NCBI GenBank assembly: GCA_030340625.1
Contig: JAOPHQ010001991.1
Location: 399,501 to 463,500 of the forward strand
Origin: Merluccius polli
Taxonomy: Eukaryota; Chordata; Actinopteri; Gadiformes; Merlucciidae
Direction of reading: 5' to 3'
DNA length: 64,000 nt
The notes beneath the pieces are model-generated. The model saw only the letters and a list, made by a program, of their open reading frames with translations. It ran no database searches and was not told where the DNA came from. The translations under genes and the position numbers were made by a program. Of the stretch, positions 54,750 to 64,000 are shown in pieces; positions within the stretch are counted from its first letter, which is position 1; every line of letters begins with the position of its first letter.

Positions 54750-55310
54750 TTAGCTGGGAAGCTAAGACCGCTCAGCCACTGATGGTAGTAGCCCTCGAGG
54801 TGGCGGACTAGGAGGGAGTGGGGGCTCCCCCCGCGAGCGCCGACAGGGTAGCCACACAGCTGGGCTATTGTTTTTAGCCAGGGACGCTACGCTGTGACCC
54901 GCAACGGAGCGAGTCGATCGGCACAAGCACCACCACAATTCCGCAAAACGTACTCACCCCGGTCCACGGCAAGCAGCCGACACACCCAGAGCCGGGAGAC
55001 GGAGGGATCCAGAGGTGGTGAGTTAGGTGGAAAGTTAGTCCGGGGAGTTAGCAGGGTGGCTAACGTGGTAGACAGTCCAAGCAGGAGTGGGTGAAAAACA
55101 GGAGCGGGAGCAGCAGAGGTGGGGAGACAGCGAGCGAGGTTGAGGGCGATGAATAAAACAAAAAACCAACAAGTAGACGAGGGAGACGCAGGAACAAAAA
55201 GTAGCGACAAAAACACGAAAACAAGGGCAGAAGCGGCAGTCGGACAGACTCAGACGCCAGCGGTACTCTGACCAGGGAGACGATGACGACGATGACGTAC
55301 TTCAGCAATC

Positions 55311-56900
55311 TGCTGGAAAGGGATCTAATGCACAAGCTAGATTGTTTATTGACATTGGGAAGAATTGGGTTTACCTTGCAAACGCCAACACCTAATGCTG
55401 TTATGCTATGTTGAATATTTTTATTTGTTAGCTCCGTCCACCACCGCGTCATAATTACAGCATCAACACCGCGTGGTGTCTCCATTACGCATACACAGGA
55501 CTGCATGGATAGCTGTCATAGATATCTGTCTCTACTCCTCCACAGCCACCTATCTTATGGGCTGAACATAAGAATCAGAAGGGATTTATCCCCACACACG
55601 GCATCCTGCAACAGGCCAGTAGGGAAGGCTGGTTAGCCTATGACGGGTAAGATCCCACCTTGAAACCTGGGGACGACCTAAGGCAGGCACAGTCACGATT
55701 ACTTGGCCAAGTCACACTGACTCACTTGATCATAGAGTGACGAGAAGATGAAACCATCCGAGGAGAAACCATTTGGGTTGAAAGGTGGAGGATAGGATAG
55801 ATTCCAGACATATCGGCTTAAGCAGTGAATATGTGGCAATAACTAGGACAGGTCATTTGTTTTAACTCTTAAGAGAAGGTATAAGGATTTGCGTTTTGTT
55901 TTTCGGTATAGTGCATGATTTGGTAAAATTGGTAACAGCGTGGTTTAAAAGCGGTTGATGGTAAACCCATATCATAATCAAAATTTAGGTTTAGGATTTA
56001 CTGGTTGCAATTTCCCTTTCTACTAGATTGGCTGTAGTTAAGGTTAAAGGGCATAGCACCTTAGGAGGGAGACAGGCAGAAGGTCATTATTTAGTAAACT
56101 TAGTCTTAAACAAGGTGTTGGAAAATCATAATCAGACATTGAAAGAGGTGCATGGCGTGGTGCGCATGGACATTTTGTTGCACCTACCTGGTTGTTACAA
56201 GGCTCATTAAAGATGCGCATGGTTTTGACCATGGCGCAAGGGGGGTGGTAATGAAGGGAATCAGTAAACAAGGTTTAAAATCAGAAAACAAGATTGTTGG
56301 TCACCATACTTGCAAACAATGATTGATAATTAGCTCTATGATTGTGAAGCATGTGCAGAAAACAACGAAAGAAAAACAATCCTTTATTGGCAATAAACTT
56401 GATTCAAATTCGAAATTCAGGTCTTAGGCTATGTTGATATGATCAAAAGGGCATATGGTAAAAGGTACATGCTAGTAGTCAATGACAGATTCAGCAATTG
56501 GGTAGAAACAGCCCCAATAAAAGATCAAAGTGTGACTATTGTAATCAAGTTTTTATCTAGAAAAACCATGCCAAGGTGTGAAATTCAATTAGAAAATAGA
56601 TCAGACAAGAGATCAGCTTTCAGCTGATCAGCGATTAGGTTATGTCTACCATCCTCAGTCTCAAGGCAAGGTCGAAAGGATGAATCAGACACTGAAGGGA
56701 AAGATTGGTGAAATATGTGCATACATAACTCAGCTAGAAGCCCTTCCACTAGCTTTAATGTCAACAAGGAGTTCAGTGAACTCAAGCCATACTACGATCA
56801 ACTAACGGCACTGGTTGCAGCCTTTTCCAAACAGGTGGCAGTAATCCAAGGAGGTGCAGAGCAGGCACCGGCCCGAAAGACACCGAGTGGGTGTTGTTGA
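55311..56900 (+). pseudogene. ERV pol remnant: RNase H end and integrase
   Basis: An RNase H tail motif (KVKGHSTLGGRQAEGH) occurs near 56040. The integrase follows: a degenerate zinc-binding region (56300-56400), VDMIKRAYGKRYMLVVNDRF with SNWVETAPIKDQS (near 56435-56530) covering the first catalytic Asp region, and YHPQSQGKVERMNQTLKGKI (near 56645) around the catalytic Glu, a pattern shared by gamma- and epsilon-type retroviruses. Frame changes and stops separate all segments. The gene is nonfunctional; only the family is inferred. Confidence 0.7.
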
Positions 56901-57170
56901 AGGTCATCAAGAGGAAATGGTCAGAGCAAAGGTGACACTTGGTATCATTGGTCACTATGCAGAGCATCTGACCCACCGGCAAGGACCCGGGGAGACGTAA
57001 AAGGGAGTGTAAGAAAGCAGCCTTAGACTGACAGGAAGAAGAGTGATACATTTTTACTGTATTAACTTTGCTAACACACGAGTGTAGAGTCAGAGGCTAT
57101 TCAGCGTATTTACATTTACATTTTTCGTATATAATCATTTTATCTTGGTAGTAGTATAATCATAAATAAT

Positions 57171-57332
57171 GATGTGCCGCCCAGAAAACAAGATGGGGTG
57201 GCTTTGTGTAGTTGTATGTTTTGCTTTGATTGTTATAGCCCCTACAGTTGTGTGGAAACAATTCCATGACAGAGGATCTGCCACGATCAGAGCTAGAGAA
57301 ACACCCACCAAGGGGGGTGGAGCCAGGTGACC
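57171..57332 (+). pseudogene. ERV env leader region, overlapping the pol end
   Basis: A short frame begins at 57171 with a charged N-terminus and a hydrophobic stretch of about 18 residues, like a signal peptide of a retroviral envelope protein. It overlaps the pol frame and runs into a stop near 57331. No surface or transmembrane subunit can be followed. This looks like the beginning of env with the rest deleted; the identification is from position and hydrophobicity. Confidence 0.4.
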
Positions 57333-57562
57333 AGTTGTACCTGAGGTGTGAAGGACCATACAAGGTCACCAATGTGACACCAACCAGTACCGAGGTGGAA
57401 GGGAGTTCCACCTGGTACCAGCTCAACCACTGCACCAAAGCCGCTCAACCCAAGACGAGGGAGGACCACAAGGAGGAGCTGGGTGCAGGTGTACCCAGCA
57501 CAGACCGACCATCCCAGGCACAGACCCAGCCCAGCTTGGGGCAGCGGCCTCATGACAAGTAG
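57248..57562 (+). pseudogene. ERV integrase C-terminal domain
   Basis: The frame contains EPGDQLYLRCEGPYKVTNVT and then EVEGSSTWYQLNHCTKA, the SH3-like C-terminal domain of retroviral integrases (G-P-Y motif and the tryptophan-containing strand). It lies out of frame with the env leader that it overlaps, the genomic order expected in simple retroviruses. About 350 bases between the integrase core and this segment are degenerate. It ends at 57562. Confidence 0.65.
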
Positions 57563-57599
57563 AGGCTGCAACGACAACCGTCCAGATGGAAGGTTGGAC

Positions 57600-57780
57600 C
57601 CACCTGGGTCTGACCCGGTCCTGAGGCGGTTCACATGTGATCGTGCTAGTAACCTCTCCATGTGAACCGGACCCCGAACACACGTCTTTGGAGGAGTGCT
57701 GGGTCGAACCCGGTCTTGAGAAGGCTCACATGTGATGTGCTAGTAACCTCTCCATGTGAGCCTGACACCGAATCTGCAGG
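57600..57780. repeat. Two-copy direct repeat in the ERV env region
   Basis: A block of about 75-100 bp, with GACCCGGTC, TTCACATGTGAT and GCTAGTAACCTCTCCATGTG, occurs at about 57603-57675 and again at 57700-57775 with a few differences. Confidence 0.75.
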
Positions 57781-58340
57781 TTGGAAGCAGGGCCCGACAA
57801 TGGCGGGTGAACAGAAACAACAATGAATGCCCAAAACCCCCCACATGCTTGCAGCCCACCAATACATGAAGATCATTTCAATCATTCGAGATACATCCTC
57901 GCCCGGAAGGAGTTTTTAAGTTTAAATTTGTTGATTTATATTGTGTGATTTTTTTATTTTTTTTAAATTTAATATTGCGTTAATTTTAATTTGATATGCA
58001 TGAATTGAAGGGTCCAACACTTAGAAAGTATTTCGCATTTGGTAATCTTTTTATCCTAACACACTTACAGGTTGAGAGTCCTGAAGAACTTAACAGGTTG
58101 AGTCTCATATGATTCTCCAGGGAGAGGGGTAAATTATACTAAATTGGTAGTTTTTTGGGACTTTGTAAGTCCCAAAGGGGTGTGGAAAAATACAGAGAAC
58201 CACAAATTTTATGTTTTTAAGGAGTAGCAAAATTTCCAAATTTGATATTTGATGGGCTCATTCTGAGGCCAAGAGAAGGAGTACAATTTTATCCAAATTT
58301 TCATATGTGGTCTCAGTTTAGATGAGACCAAGAGAAGGAT
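57781..58340. other. ERV 3' region, degenerate
   Basis: AT-rich sequence with no readable envelope protein. It ends in the purine tract CCAAGAGAAGGAT just before the LTR, a candidate polypurine tract. A GAGACCAAGAGAAGGA block occurs twice (near 58265 and 58325). Confidence 0.4.
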
Positions 58341-58931
58341 TGAAGGTATGGTTATATTTTATATCTATCATATGACTAATAATTAGGGTACAGAATCATG
58401 AGATATAAGCAGAGGCATATATGCCTCTGCTTATATCTCATGATTCTGTAATTATAAAAGCAACTCCTCATGATCAGAATGAGTACGTTGTTGATGACAT
58501 GTGCAGAGTACATAGTGTGAGATTAGTTTGTTGCAAAGAGCAGGAAGTGTTAATCATATGATAGCAGAGAACAGGCAGGCTTGTCTCTGAACATGTAAAG
58601 AACAATGGGAGTCAGATAATACGAGGATGACACAGGGAAGACGTCAACAGCCAGCCTTTTGTGATGACTGTTGCAATGTTTGTGTATATAACTTCCTGGG
58701 TCAGGGATAGTTGGTGCTCAGACTTCGTGAACTGACACACACACTTTGTTGTTCGGTCAGGGAAACGTAGTCGGACCCAGATATATCTGTTAAAAACTCT
58801 GCACATTATACTGGTGTTAACAATAAAACTGATTATTTCTTAAAGCTAAACAACTTCTTCTATCGCTTCATCAAAAAAACACGCGTGAGTAGGGGTTTCA
58901 TTTTTTTACTTTGAAACTGCCTCTCACAACA
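58341..58931 (+). repeat. 3' LTR of the ERV
   Basis: Starts TGAAGGTATGG and ends CACAACA. TATA box TGTATATAACTTCC near 58682; AATAAAACTGA near 58822. It aligns with the solo LTR at 39472-40042. It contains a 62-bp perfect palindrome at 58389-58450 that is absent from the solo copy. Confidence 0.85.
58389..58450. repeat. 62-bp perfect palindrome in the ERV LTR
   Basis: Two 31-base arms meet at 58419/58420 and are exact reverse complements. They start TACAGAATCATGAGATATAA. The solo LTR at 39472 has only one, slightly diverged arm. Confidence 0.95.
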
Positions 58932-59403
58932 CCTCAGGGTATCACCCCCAAACTAATGGCCAGACTGAACGAGTCAACCAAGAGATGGAGAAATATCTCC
59001 GGTCATATTGTTCGTCTAACCCTACCACCTGGGCAAGTTACCTGATGTGTGCAGAGTTGGCCCACAACCAATCTTCATCCTTAGGAATGTCTCCTTTTGA
59101 AGTTCTTACAGGGTAACCTCCAGTGTTGTTCCCTGCCTCGCCAAAAGAGGGCCCAGTGCCTTCAGCGAATGCCTCAGTCCAGCGCCTTCCACGTCTCTGG
59201 AAAAGGGTCCGTCAGAATCTCATCAGGGCCACAAACCAACACAAACGCCAGGCGGACTGAAGAAGAAGGGTGGCAGTGCTCTATAACCCTGGTGACCGGG
59301 TCTGGGTGGCAGCAAAGGGATTGCCAAATAGAGAAAGACAAAAAGTCAAAGGCCAGTCTGTACCCGGTAACTTGCATGTCTCTCATGTTGCCTCCCCCTC
59401 CTG
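58932..59403 (+). pseudogene. Gypsy integrase C-terminal part, after the ERV
   Basis: Resumes the integrase with SGYHPQTNGQTERVNQEMEK, containing the catalytic Glu, then ELAHNQSSSLGMSPFEVLTG. The frame stops (TAA at 59115) and continues in others through VAVLYNPGDRVWVAAKGLP and KVKGQSVPGNLHVSHV-like sequence, the GPY/F-like region. No chromodomain is readable before 59403. Together with 46794-49181 it forms one pol gene cut by the ERV. Confidence 0.8.
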
Positions 59404-60020
59404 ACTCAAATGAGACAAAGGTCCCTTGCAAACCAATTACCGATCCAACACAGCCTTAGAGTTATCTCCTCAAACACTTGATGGTTCAAACGACTTGAAA
59501 TCTTGGCACAGGTCCGTCGACCAATGCCCGTCTCTTAAGATCAGTTTTAAGTTCAGATGCTATTTCCTTGTCGCCGACGTTCACCTGCCTCAGCTCTCCG
59601 CTAACAATGTGGAAGAACGAACCACACTCAGTAGCACAAAACATAAAGAAGCCATAGGGCCCGAAAACCTGTGGCCCAAACAAGAAATTGTATTCCAGAA
59701 CGATACCATTCTGTATGCGCTGGAACCTTCCACAGCCAAGGACGTGTACCACCCTAAAGTGCTGGGTGGTGTTGACCTGCAAGACCAAACTCTACAACAG
59801 CTCTACAACAGGAAGTCTACTGGCCACACATGTGCCAGGATGTAGCCAAATACATTAAAGGCTGCCTGATTTGCTGCCGTTTCATGCAGCAAACCCTGTT
59901 CAATGTACACCACTGCGAAGCAGAGGTAGCTCTTTCCGCTTTCCTTGGTCAGACCTTCAAAACTTCTCGCATCAATATAATCCAGCTGACTCACTTCTGG
60001 TCGAACGTCAAAGTGCTGTG
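59404..60020 (+). pseudogene. LTR-retrotransposon integrase-like fragment, tentative
   Basis: A short frame at 59830-60021 reads MCQDVAKYIKGCLICCRF, like the Cys-Cys half of an integrase zinc-binding site (YxW-x-DVxxYIxxCxxC pattern). The upstream frame (59426-59845) contains DLQDQTLQQLYNRKSTGH and is otherwise unrecognised. It is distinct from the neighbouring Gypsy. Weak evidence. Confidence 0.35.
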
Positions 60021-60123
60021 GTAGGCAGTGGCGGTAGGTAAGTCGGTAGGTAAAACTGTGGTAAATCTGACAGAGTTGTCATAGTTATTTAGTTGTTATA
60101 TAGTTGTCATAGTTATTTTTAAT

Positions 60124-61817
60124 ATGAAGAAGACAAGGTATACTTTTCAGCGAAGTGAAAAGACGACAGCCGAACATTGCTGCGTTCCCTTATGTTCTGC
60201 CTCAGCTAAATTCAACTCGAGCCTTAGCTTTCATAAATTTCCTAAGGACGGGGAAATCCGAAGGAGATGGATAGTGAATGTTAGGAGAGAGGGCTTTACT
60301 ATAGGCCATCACACTCGTGTGTGCAGTCGGCACTTCCAATCTGAGGATGTTAACGAGCCTGCCAAGGGCGGTAGAAGGAGACTCAAGCCCGGTGCTGTTT
60401 CTGTGCTTTTCCCCTGGAATAACTATACTCTCGGAGAGAGGCTTGGGGTGAGGGAACGTCAACAAAGAGACAGACTGGACACTATGGTTACTGACGATGA
60501 AGTTGAAGATACTGCTGGAGATGTTGATGTTGCTTGTGCCATCAATGTACACAACTACTCCACTAGTCCAGAACCGGCGTTAGTCGAGAACCATCGTCTG
60601 CGGGAAGAGGTCGCTCAGCTGAGGCAGCAGGTGGAGGAGATTACTCTACAGCAGCGACTTGGTTTGCGGAGATTTGCTGGCTCAGACAAGGATATACATT
60701 TTTTCACCAGGCATGTATGCTTAAATAAAACTATTTAGCCAAGTTGATAGTCTACCTGTGTCCTTTTGTAAACTAGCATTGTAGCCTATAGGCCTACTTC
60801 TATGTTTTTTCATACCTAACTTACTAACAAGTCTTGCTTGTCTTAAGGTTTTCAACCTATGAACACCTGATGCAGTTTTGGCAGGTCATTGAACTGTCTC
60901 TGCAATACATGATGCGAGTGACCAGAACATCAGGCGAACCCCCACGGCAAAGCACTTCTATGGTATGACTGTCAATGTATTGTTTTGTGATAGGCTACGC
61001 TACAGTATATACAAAAAGTGTAGTAAGGTACAGCGGATGTAATTCATCTTGTATGTCTTACAGTTACAGTCTCTACTCCCAGTGGACCAGCTCTTTCTTT
61101 TCCTGAACTACCTCACCATGGCAGTGAAGCAGAATGACCTGGCTGACCGGTATGGAATCCATCAGTCTACCGTCAGCAGGATTGTACTGTCGTGGAGTAA
61201 TTTCTTGTATTCTGTTCTTGGTGCACAGTGCATTTGGATGTCGCCAGAAAAAAATCAAAGAGTATCTGCCACCAGAATTCAAAGACTATGCAGACACCAC
61301 TGTCATTCTAGACTGCACTGAGTTGAGGTACCAAACACCCTCATCACCTTTACTCCAAAGCGAGGTTTACTCCAGCTACAAGTCTCATTGCACCCTGAAG
61401 GGAATGATTGGCATGGTTCCCCATGGTGCAGTTACCTTCGTCTCCCCCCTCTATGCTGGCTCAGTCAGTGACAACCAGCTCCTTGTGGAGTCTGGAATCA
61501 GCAAGCTCCTCAGGCCAGACTCAGCTATAATGGTGGACAGAGGCTTCTTGGTTGCTAATTGTGTACCTTGTAAGGTGTACAGGCCAGCATTCCTGGCTGG
61601 AAGAAAACAGATGATTGCTGAGGAGGTCAGGGAGACACAGTCTATTGCGCACCTCAGAGTTCATGTTGAGCGCCTGATTCGTAGGTTAAAGGAACACAAG
61701 TTGTTTAACAGTGTTATTCCCCTGAATATGTTTGGCAATATTAACCAACTGTTTGTAGTTGCATGTCTTCTGTTAAATTACCAGACTGGCCCCCTAGTAA
61801 AAGCTTGGGCAAAGTAG
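60124..61817 (+). pseudogene. THAP-DDE transposase (ISL2EU-like), three exons, one 1-bp insertion
   Basis: Exon 1 (60124-60710) encodes a THAP zinc finger (CCVPLCSASAKFN, FHKFPKD, RRRWIVNV, TRVCSRHFQ) followed by a coiled coil (LVENHRLREEVAQLRQQVEE). Exon 2 (60848-60962) has FSTYEHLMQFWQVIE. Exon 3 (61064-61817) has a helix-turn-helix, DLADRYGIHQSTVSRIV, then the DDE_Tnp_4 core with ILDCTELRYQTP (D, near 61304), AIMVDRGFLVANC (D, near 61526) and RVHVERLIRRLKEHKLF (E, near 61660). The junctions keep phase only if intron 1 uses a GC donor at 60711. Exon 3 has seven A (61248-61254) where six restore the frame. Apart from that base the gene is complete. ISL2EU-type transposons encode such proteins. 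Confidence 0.8.
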
Positions 61818-62182
61818 AGGAATCTGGATTACCATCTTTGTGTGAATTACATAACTTGCCTGAACCATTTGTAATGTTAAAAATCTCTTTTAAAAAAAGA
61901 AGAAAAAAAGTCTTAGCCTTTCATTAGGGCACAAAAACATATACTGTTTAATTGTGGTGATTACAAGTAACATTTACAGTATACAGCACAGTGTAGAATA
62001 AGTATTGGTTATGACATTTTTAAGACAACAGCATATGGAGAGATGTATAAAAGTAAAAGAAGTCAGCCTTTTCTTTGATTGTTTTCATGATTTCATTATT
62101 TCTGCGTATTCTCTGAATAAACATATCATCATGAGACATCAAAATAAAAATGTCACATTAGCAAAGCTACACATACCTGAAT

Positions 62183-63910
62183 CTAGAGGATGTCACATGT
62201 GGTCTTCTTAATCTGGTGCAACATTGTCCTGGTTGTTCGAAGCGATGTCAGGTGCAGATGTTGATGGCAGGTCGGTACGAAACAGCACTCTGCGGGACCT
62301 AAATGATACCCATCAAGAGGTAGAGCTGGCCGTGATGGTGCGGAGGCATGCAGGCATGTTCTGGGTGGACTCAAAGCTGGCAGGTGGTAGGACAGAACAC
62401 TCCCTTCCTGGACCTTTCCAAAGATGCTCTCAACCAGCGGTATATCCCCTGTGATTCCCATGGTTGTTATCAGTGGAGCGACATCCCTCGTCATGCCGTG
62501 GTAGATGTCATTCAGTCGTAGAACCGTCATGTTGGGAAGCTCAAAGTTCAAGTTGCAGGCCCCTTTGTATAACTTGGTCCTAAGGAGAGTGAACATGTAG
62601 AAATAGAAGAAGCAAAGTTAAGTACATTTTCATCATCACAAATTATTACCTGATTCCTTCAGCCAGTCTTCGCTCCTTAGGCCTAGCTGATAACACCACC
62701 ATCTCATTTGTTGGGCCAGGCTTGAATCCCTGTAAACACATGTTGTAGAAAAAAATTATTTAGGTGTGTGTTAACTTGTATGTAAAATAAGATTCCAATA
62801 ACAATTACATTGTGGAGGTGCTACAATAATATTACCTGAGTTCTGGGTTCATGCCACCGCTGTTCAGACCCCCTCAGTGCAGCTGTAAGTAGGGGGGACA
62901 ACTGTTGCTCCCTGCTGGCTATAATGTGCAGATAGATAAAGCAAGGTTGCAATGTGACTGCACAGTGCAAGCTCTGCTACACATGAGCATTGATAAGCCG
63001 TCAGCTCAACAGGCTTCGAGTCTTTGAGAACAATCTGTTAAGGGAAAAGGACATTCACAATGTGACTTGTGCGTATATTATGTTAATGCATAGCAGTGAA
63101 CTAGCTTACATAGACAAATAAGACAATAACCTTTAAACCAAATGATATTCATTGTTTACATAATGCAGCTAAGAATATGTTTAACCCAAGGGACTCCAAA
63201 TAGGTACACAGAGCAGGTCTTTGGTCAAAGCATTAGAAAAAAGGTTGGAGATCCCTGGCTTAACCTTATTCATTTGTGTTCATGTTAACTATGCTATGCA
63301 GTAGCAGATAATGCTATCATAACAGGTAGGTAGATTCTAGCCTACCATATAGGCATTCCCTGAAAGTAGAATACTATAAAATGTATAATTATTCTCATAA
63401 CTCTCATTTCCCTACACTTAAATTGTGTGGCTTTTCATTGTTCCACATTGATCTGTAGCATCTTGCCCTCACAGTCACCTCGCCTTCCTTGGTTTTGTTA
63501 GAAACTGAGAAACAGAAACAATGATTTTAGCATACCTAGAAGTAGAGGACATGGCGACAATAACACACAAATACCTCATTGCGAGTCTATCTGCAGGAAA
63601 TATGCATTTCTGTGACCGAATCAAGCTTGATTACATTATTTGATCAAAGTTACAACGTGTTACAACAATGTGGAGCACAACTACAAACTAACGTCCACGA
63701 ATCTGACGGGGGCTAATGATAACGTCAGATAGCTACCTGCATAGCTGTGGTAAACTTACCTTCATAATCGTGGATATAGCTGGTTATGTACAGCTGGAAA
63801 CCCTTTTCTCGAAGGCTTGAATACGTCCTTGAATGTGCTCTGATTTGTTTATACACATCGTTGATGTTAATTTGAGGTAACTCCTGGAGACATCTCGTAT
63901 AAAACGACAT
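62183..63910 (-). pseudogene. SWIM zinc-finger protein of ISL2EU type, convergent with the transposase
   Basis: Exons on minus: 63910-63760 (MSFYTRCLQELPQININDVY, ending GTAAGT), 63034-62836 with the SWIM finger YQCSCVAELALCSHIATLLY (CxC...CxH), 62729-62650 (GFKPGPTNEMVVLSARPKER) and 62579 down to about 62183 (TKLYKGACNLNFELPNMTVL and APLITTMGITGDIPLVES). Donors are GTAAGT or GTAAT and acceptors end in AG. The layout matches the second gene of ISL2EU transposons, which pairs a SWIM finger with a YqaJ-type nuclease. A stop after the SWIM finger and a frame change show decay, and no YqaJ domain is readable. A host gene is possible but less likely given the convergent THAP transposase. Confidence 0.65.
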
Positions 63911-64000
63911 CCTAGTAGTGGATTGTTGACAGTTAATTCACTTCCGGAAGCGACAGGAAGTACCCGAGCTGGACTAACATAATCTGATCGTAACCAGGAA

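Larger units (their letters stand above)
51219..55310 (-). mobile_element. L2-type LINE, near full length, nested in the ERV
   Basis: The minus strand carries a GC-rich 5' region, an endonuclease, a reverse transcriptase and a 3' end AAAGCGCTATATAAATATAA with a (TTA)n tail (51219-51240). The 5' boundary near 55310 is approximate, and no TSD was established. Confidence 0.83.
49182..58931 (+). mobile_element. Endogenous retrovirus (epsilon/gamma-like), 5' LTR missing, inside the Gypsy integrase
   Basis: The Gypsy integrase stops at 49181 and resumes at 58932, so the insertion is 9750 bp. It ends with an LTR (58341-58931). Before it lie pol remnants (RNase H, integrase) and an env leader. The left end has no copy of the LTR, so the 5' LTR was deleted. 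A LINE (51219-55310) is nested. The flanks CGTCA and CCTCA are a weak TSD candidate. All genes are broken. Confidence 0.75.
43249..59403 (+). mobile_element. Sushi-type Gypsy retrotransposon, interrupted by a hAT and an ERV
   Basis: Starts with an LTR (TGTCACGACTC at 43249) and encodes gag, protease, RT, RNase H and integrase in the usual order. gag is split by a hAT (44355-46284) and integrase by an ERV (49182-58931). Without these the element would be about 4.5 kb. No 3' LTR is seen after 59403, so the 3' end is probably lost. Confidence 0.85.
60021..64000. mobile_element. ISL2EU-like two-gene DNA transposon (ends not defined)
   Basis: A THAP-DDE transposase on plus (60124-61817) and a SWIM-domain gene on minus (63910-62183) converge with about 365 bp between them. 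No inverted repeats were found between 60021 and 60124, and the right end could be past 64000. The identification rests on gene content and convergent order. Confidence 0.6.

Noticed and set aside
42341..64000. Further YTHDC2 exons to the right of 42340
   Set aside because: No segment resembling the helicase core was recognised in either reading direction; all coding pieces there belong to transposons.

Overview
The window looks like intronic sequence of a ray-finned (teleost) fish genome. The evidence is a Rex3/RTE LINE, an L2-type LINE, sushi-type and chromodomain Gypsy elements, an epsilon/gamma-like endogenous retrovirus, and many hAT, PIF/Harbinger, Tc1/mariner and TTAA-specific DNA transposons. 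No tRNA, rRNA or CRISPR was seen. The only recognised host gene is a YTHDC2 orthologue on the minus strand.

Host gene. Seven splice-consistent exons (42340-42068, 41925-41799, 41279-41073, 13885-13696, 12653-12544, 8907-8788, 8634-8452) encode the helicase-associated, OB-fold and linker part of YTHDC2. The RNA-helicase core would lie beyond 64000 and the YTH domain to the left of position 1. One intron (13886-41072) is about 27 kb and is almost entirely transposon-derived.

Layout. 1-2970: degenerate Rex3-like LINE. 3506-4848: two-gene Harbinger deletion derivative. 4907-7340: solo Gypsy LTR split by a hAT element. 8452-13885: YTHDC2 exons with MITEs and a Tc1/mariner relic between them. 14021-15431: Harbinger-like element with a Myb/SANT ORF. 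18685-19576: TTAA-flanked element. 19942-20232: THAP-domain ORF. 20771-33618: one autonomous-type hAT expanded to 12.8 kb by nested insertions (a LINE holding a solo LTR; a ZBED5/Buster-like hAT holding a MITE; a stack of hAT MITEs). 33913-35511: LINE with a long open RT reading frame. 36703-39151: chromodomain Gypsy with an internal deletion. 39472-40042: solo ERV LTR. 41073-42340: YTHDC2 exons. 43249-59403: sushi-type Gypsy whose gag is split by a hAT and whose integrase is split by a 9.7-kb ERV, which itself holds an L2 LINE. 60124-63910: THAP-DDE transposase convergent with a SWIM zinc-finger gene, an ISL2EU-like two-gene transposon.

The genes do not form one pathway. The window is best read as a layered record of insertions, many of them datable relative to one another because target-site duplications (TSDs) and interrupted reading frames can be read directly. 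The most interesting items are the near-intact ISL2EU-like pair, the multi-level nests, the Gypsy that appears to lack a tRNA primer site, and a 62-bp perfect palindrome in an ERV LTR. Family assignments come from recognised protein motifs; no database search was run.
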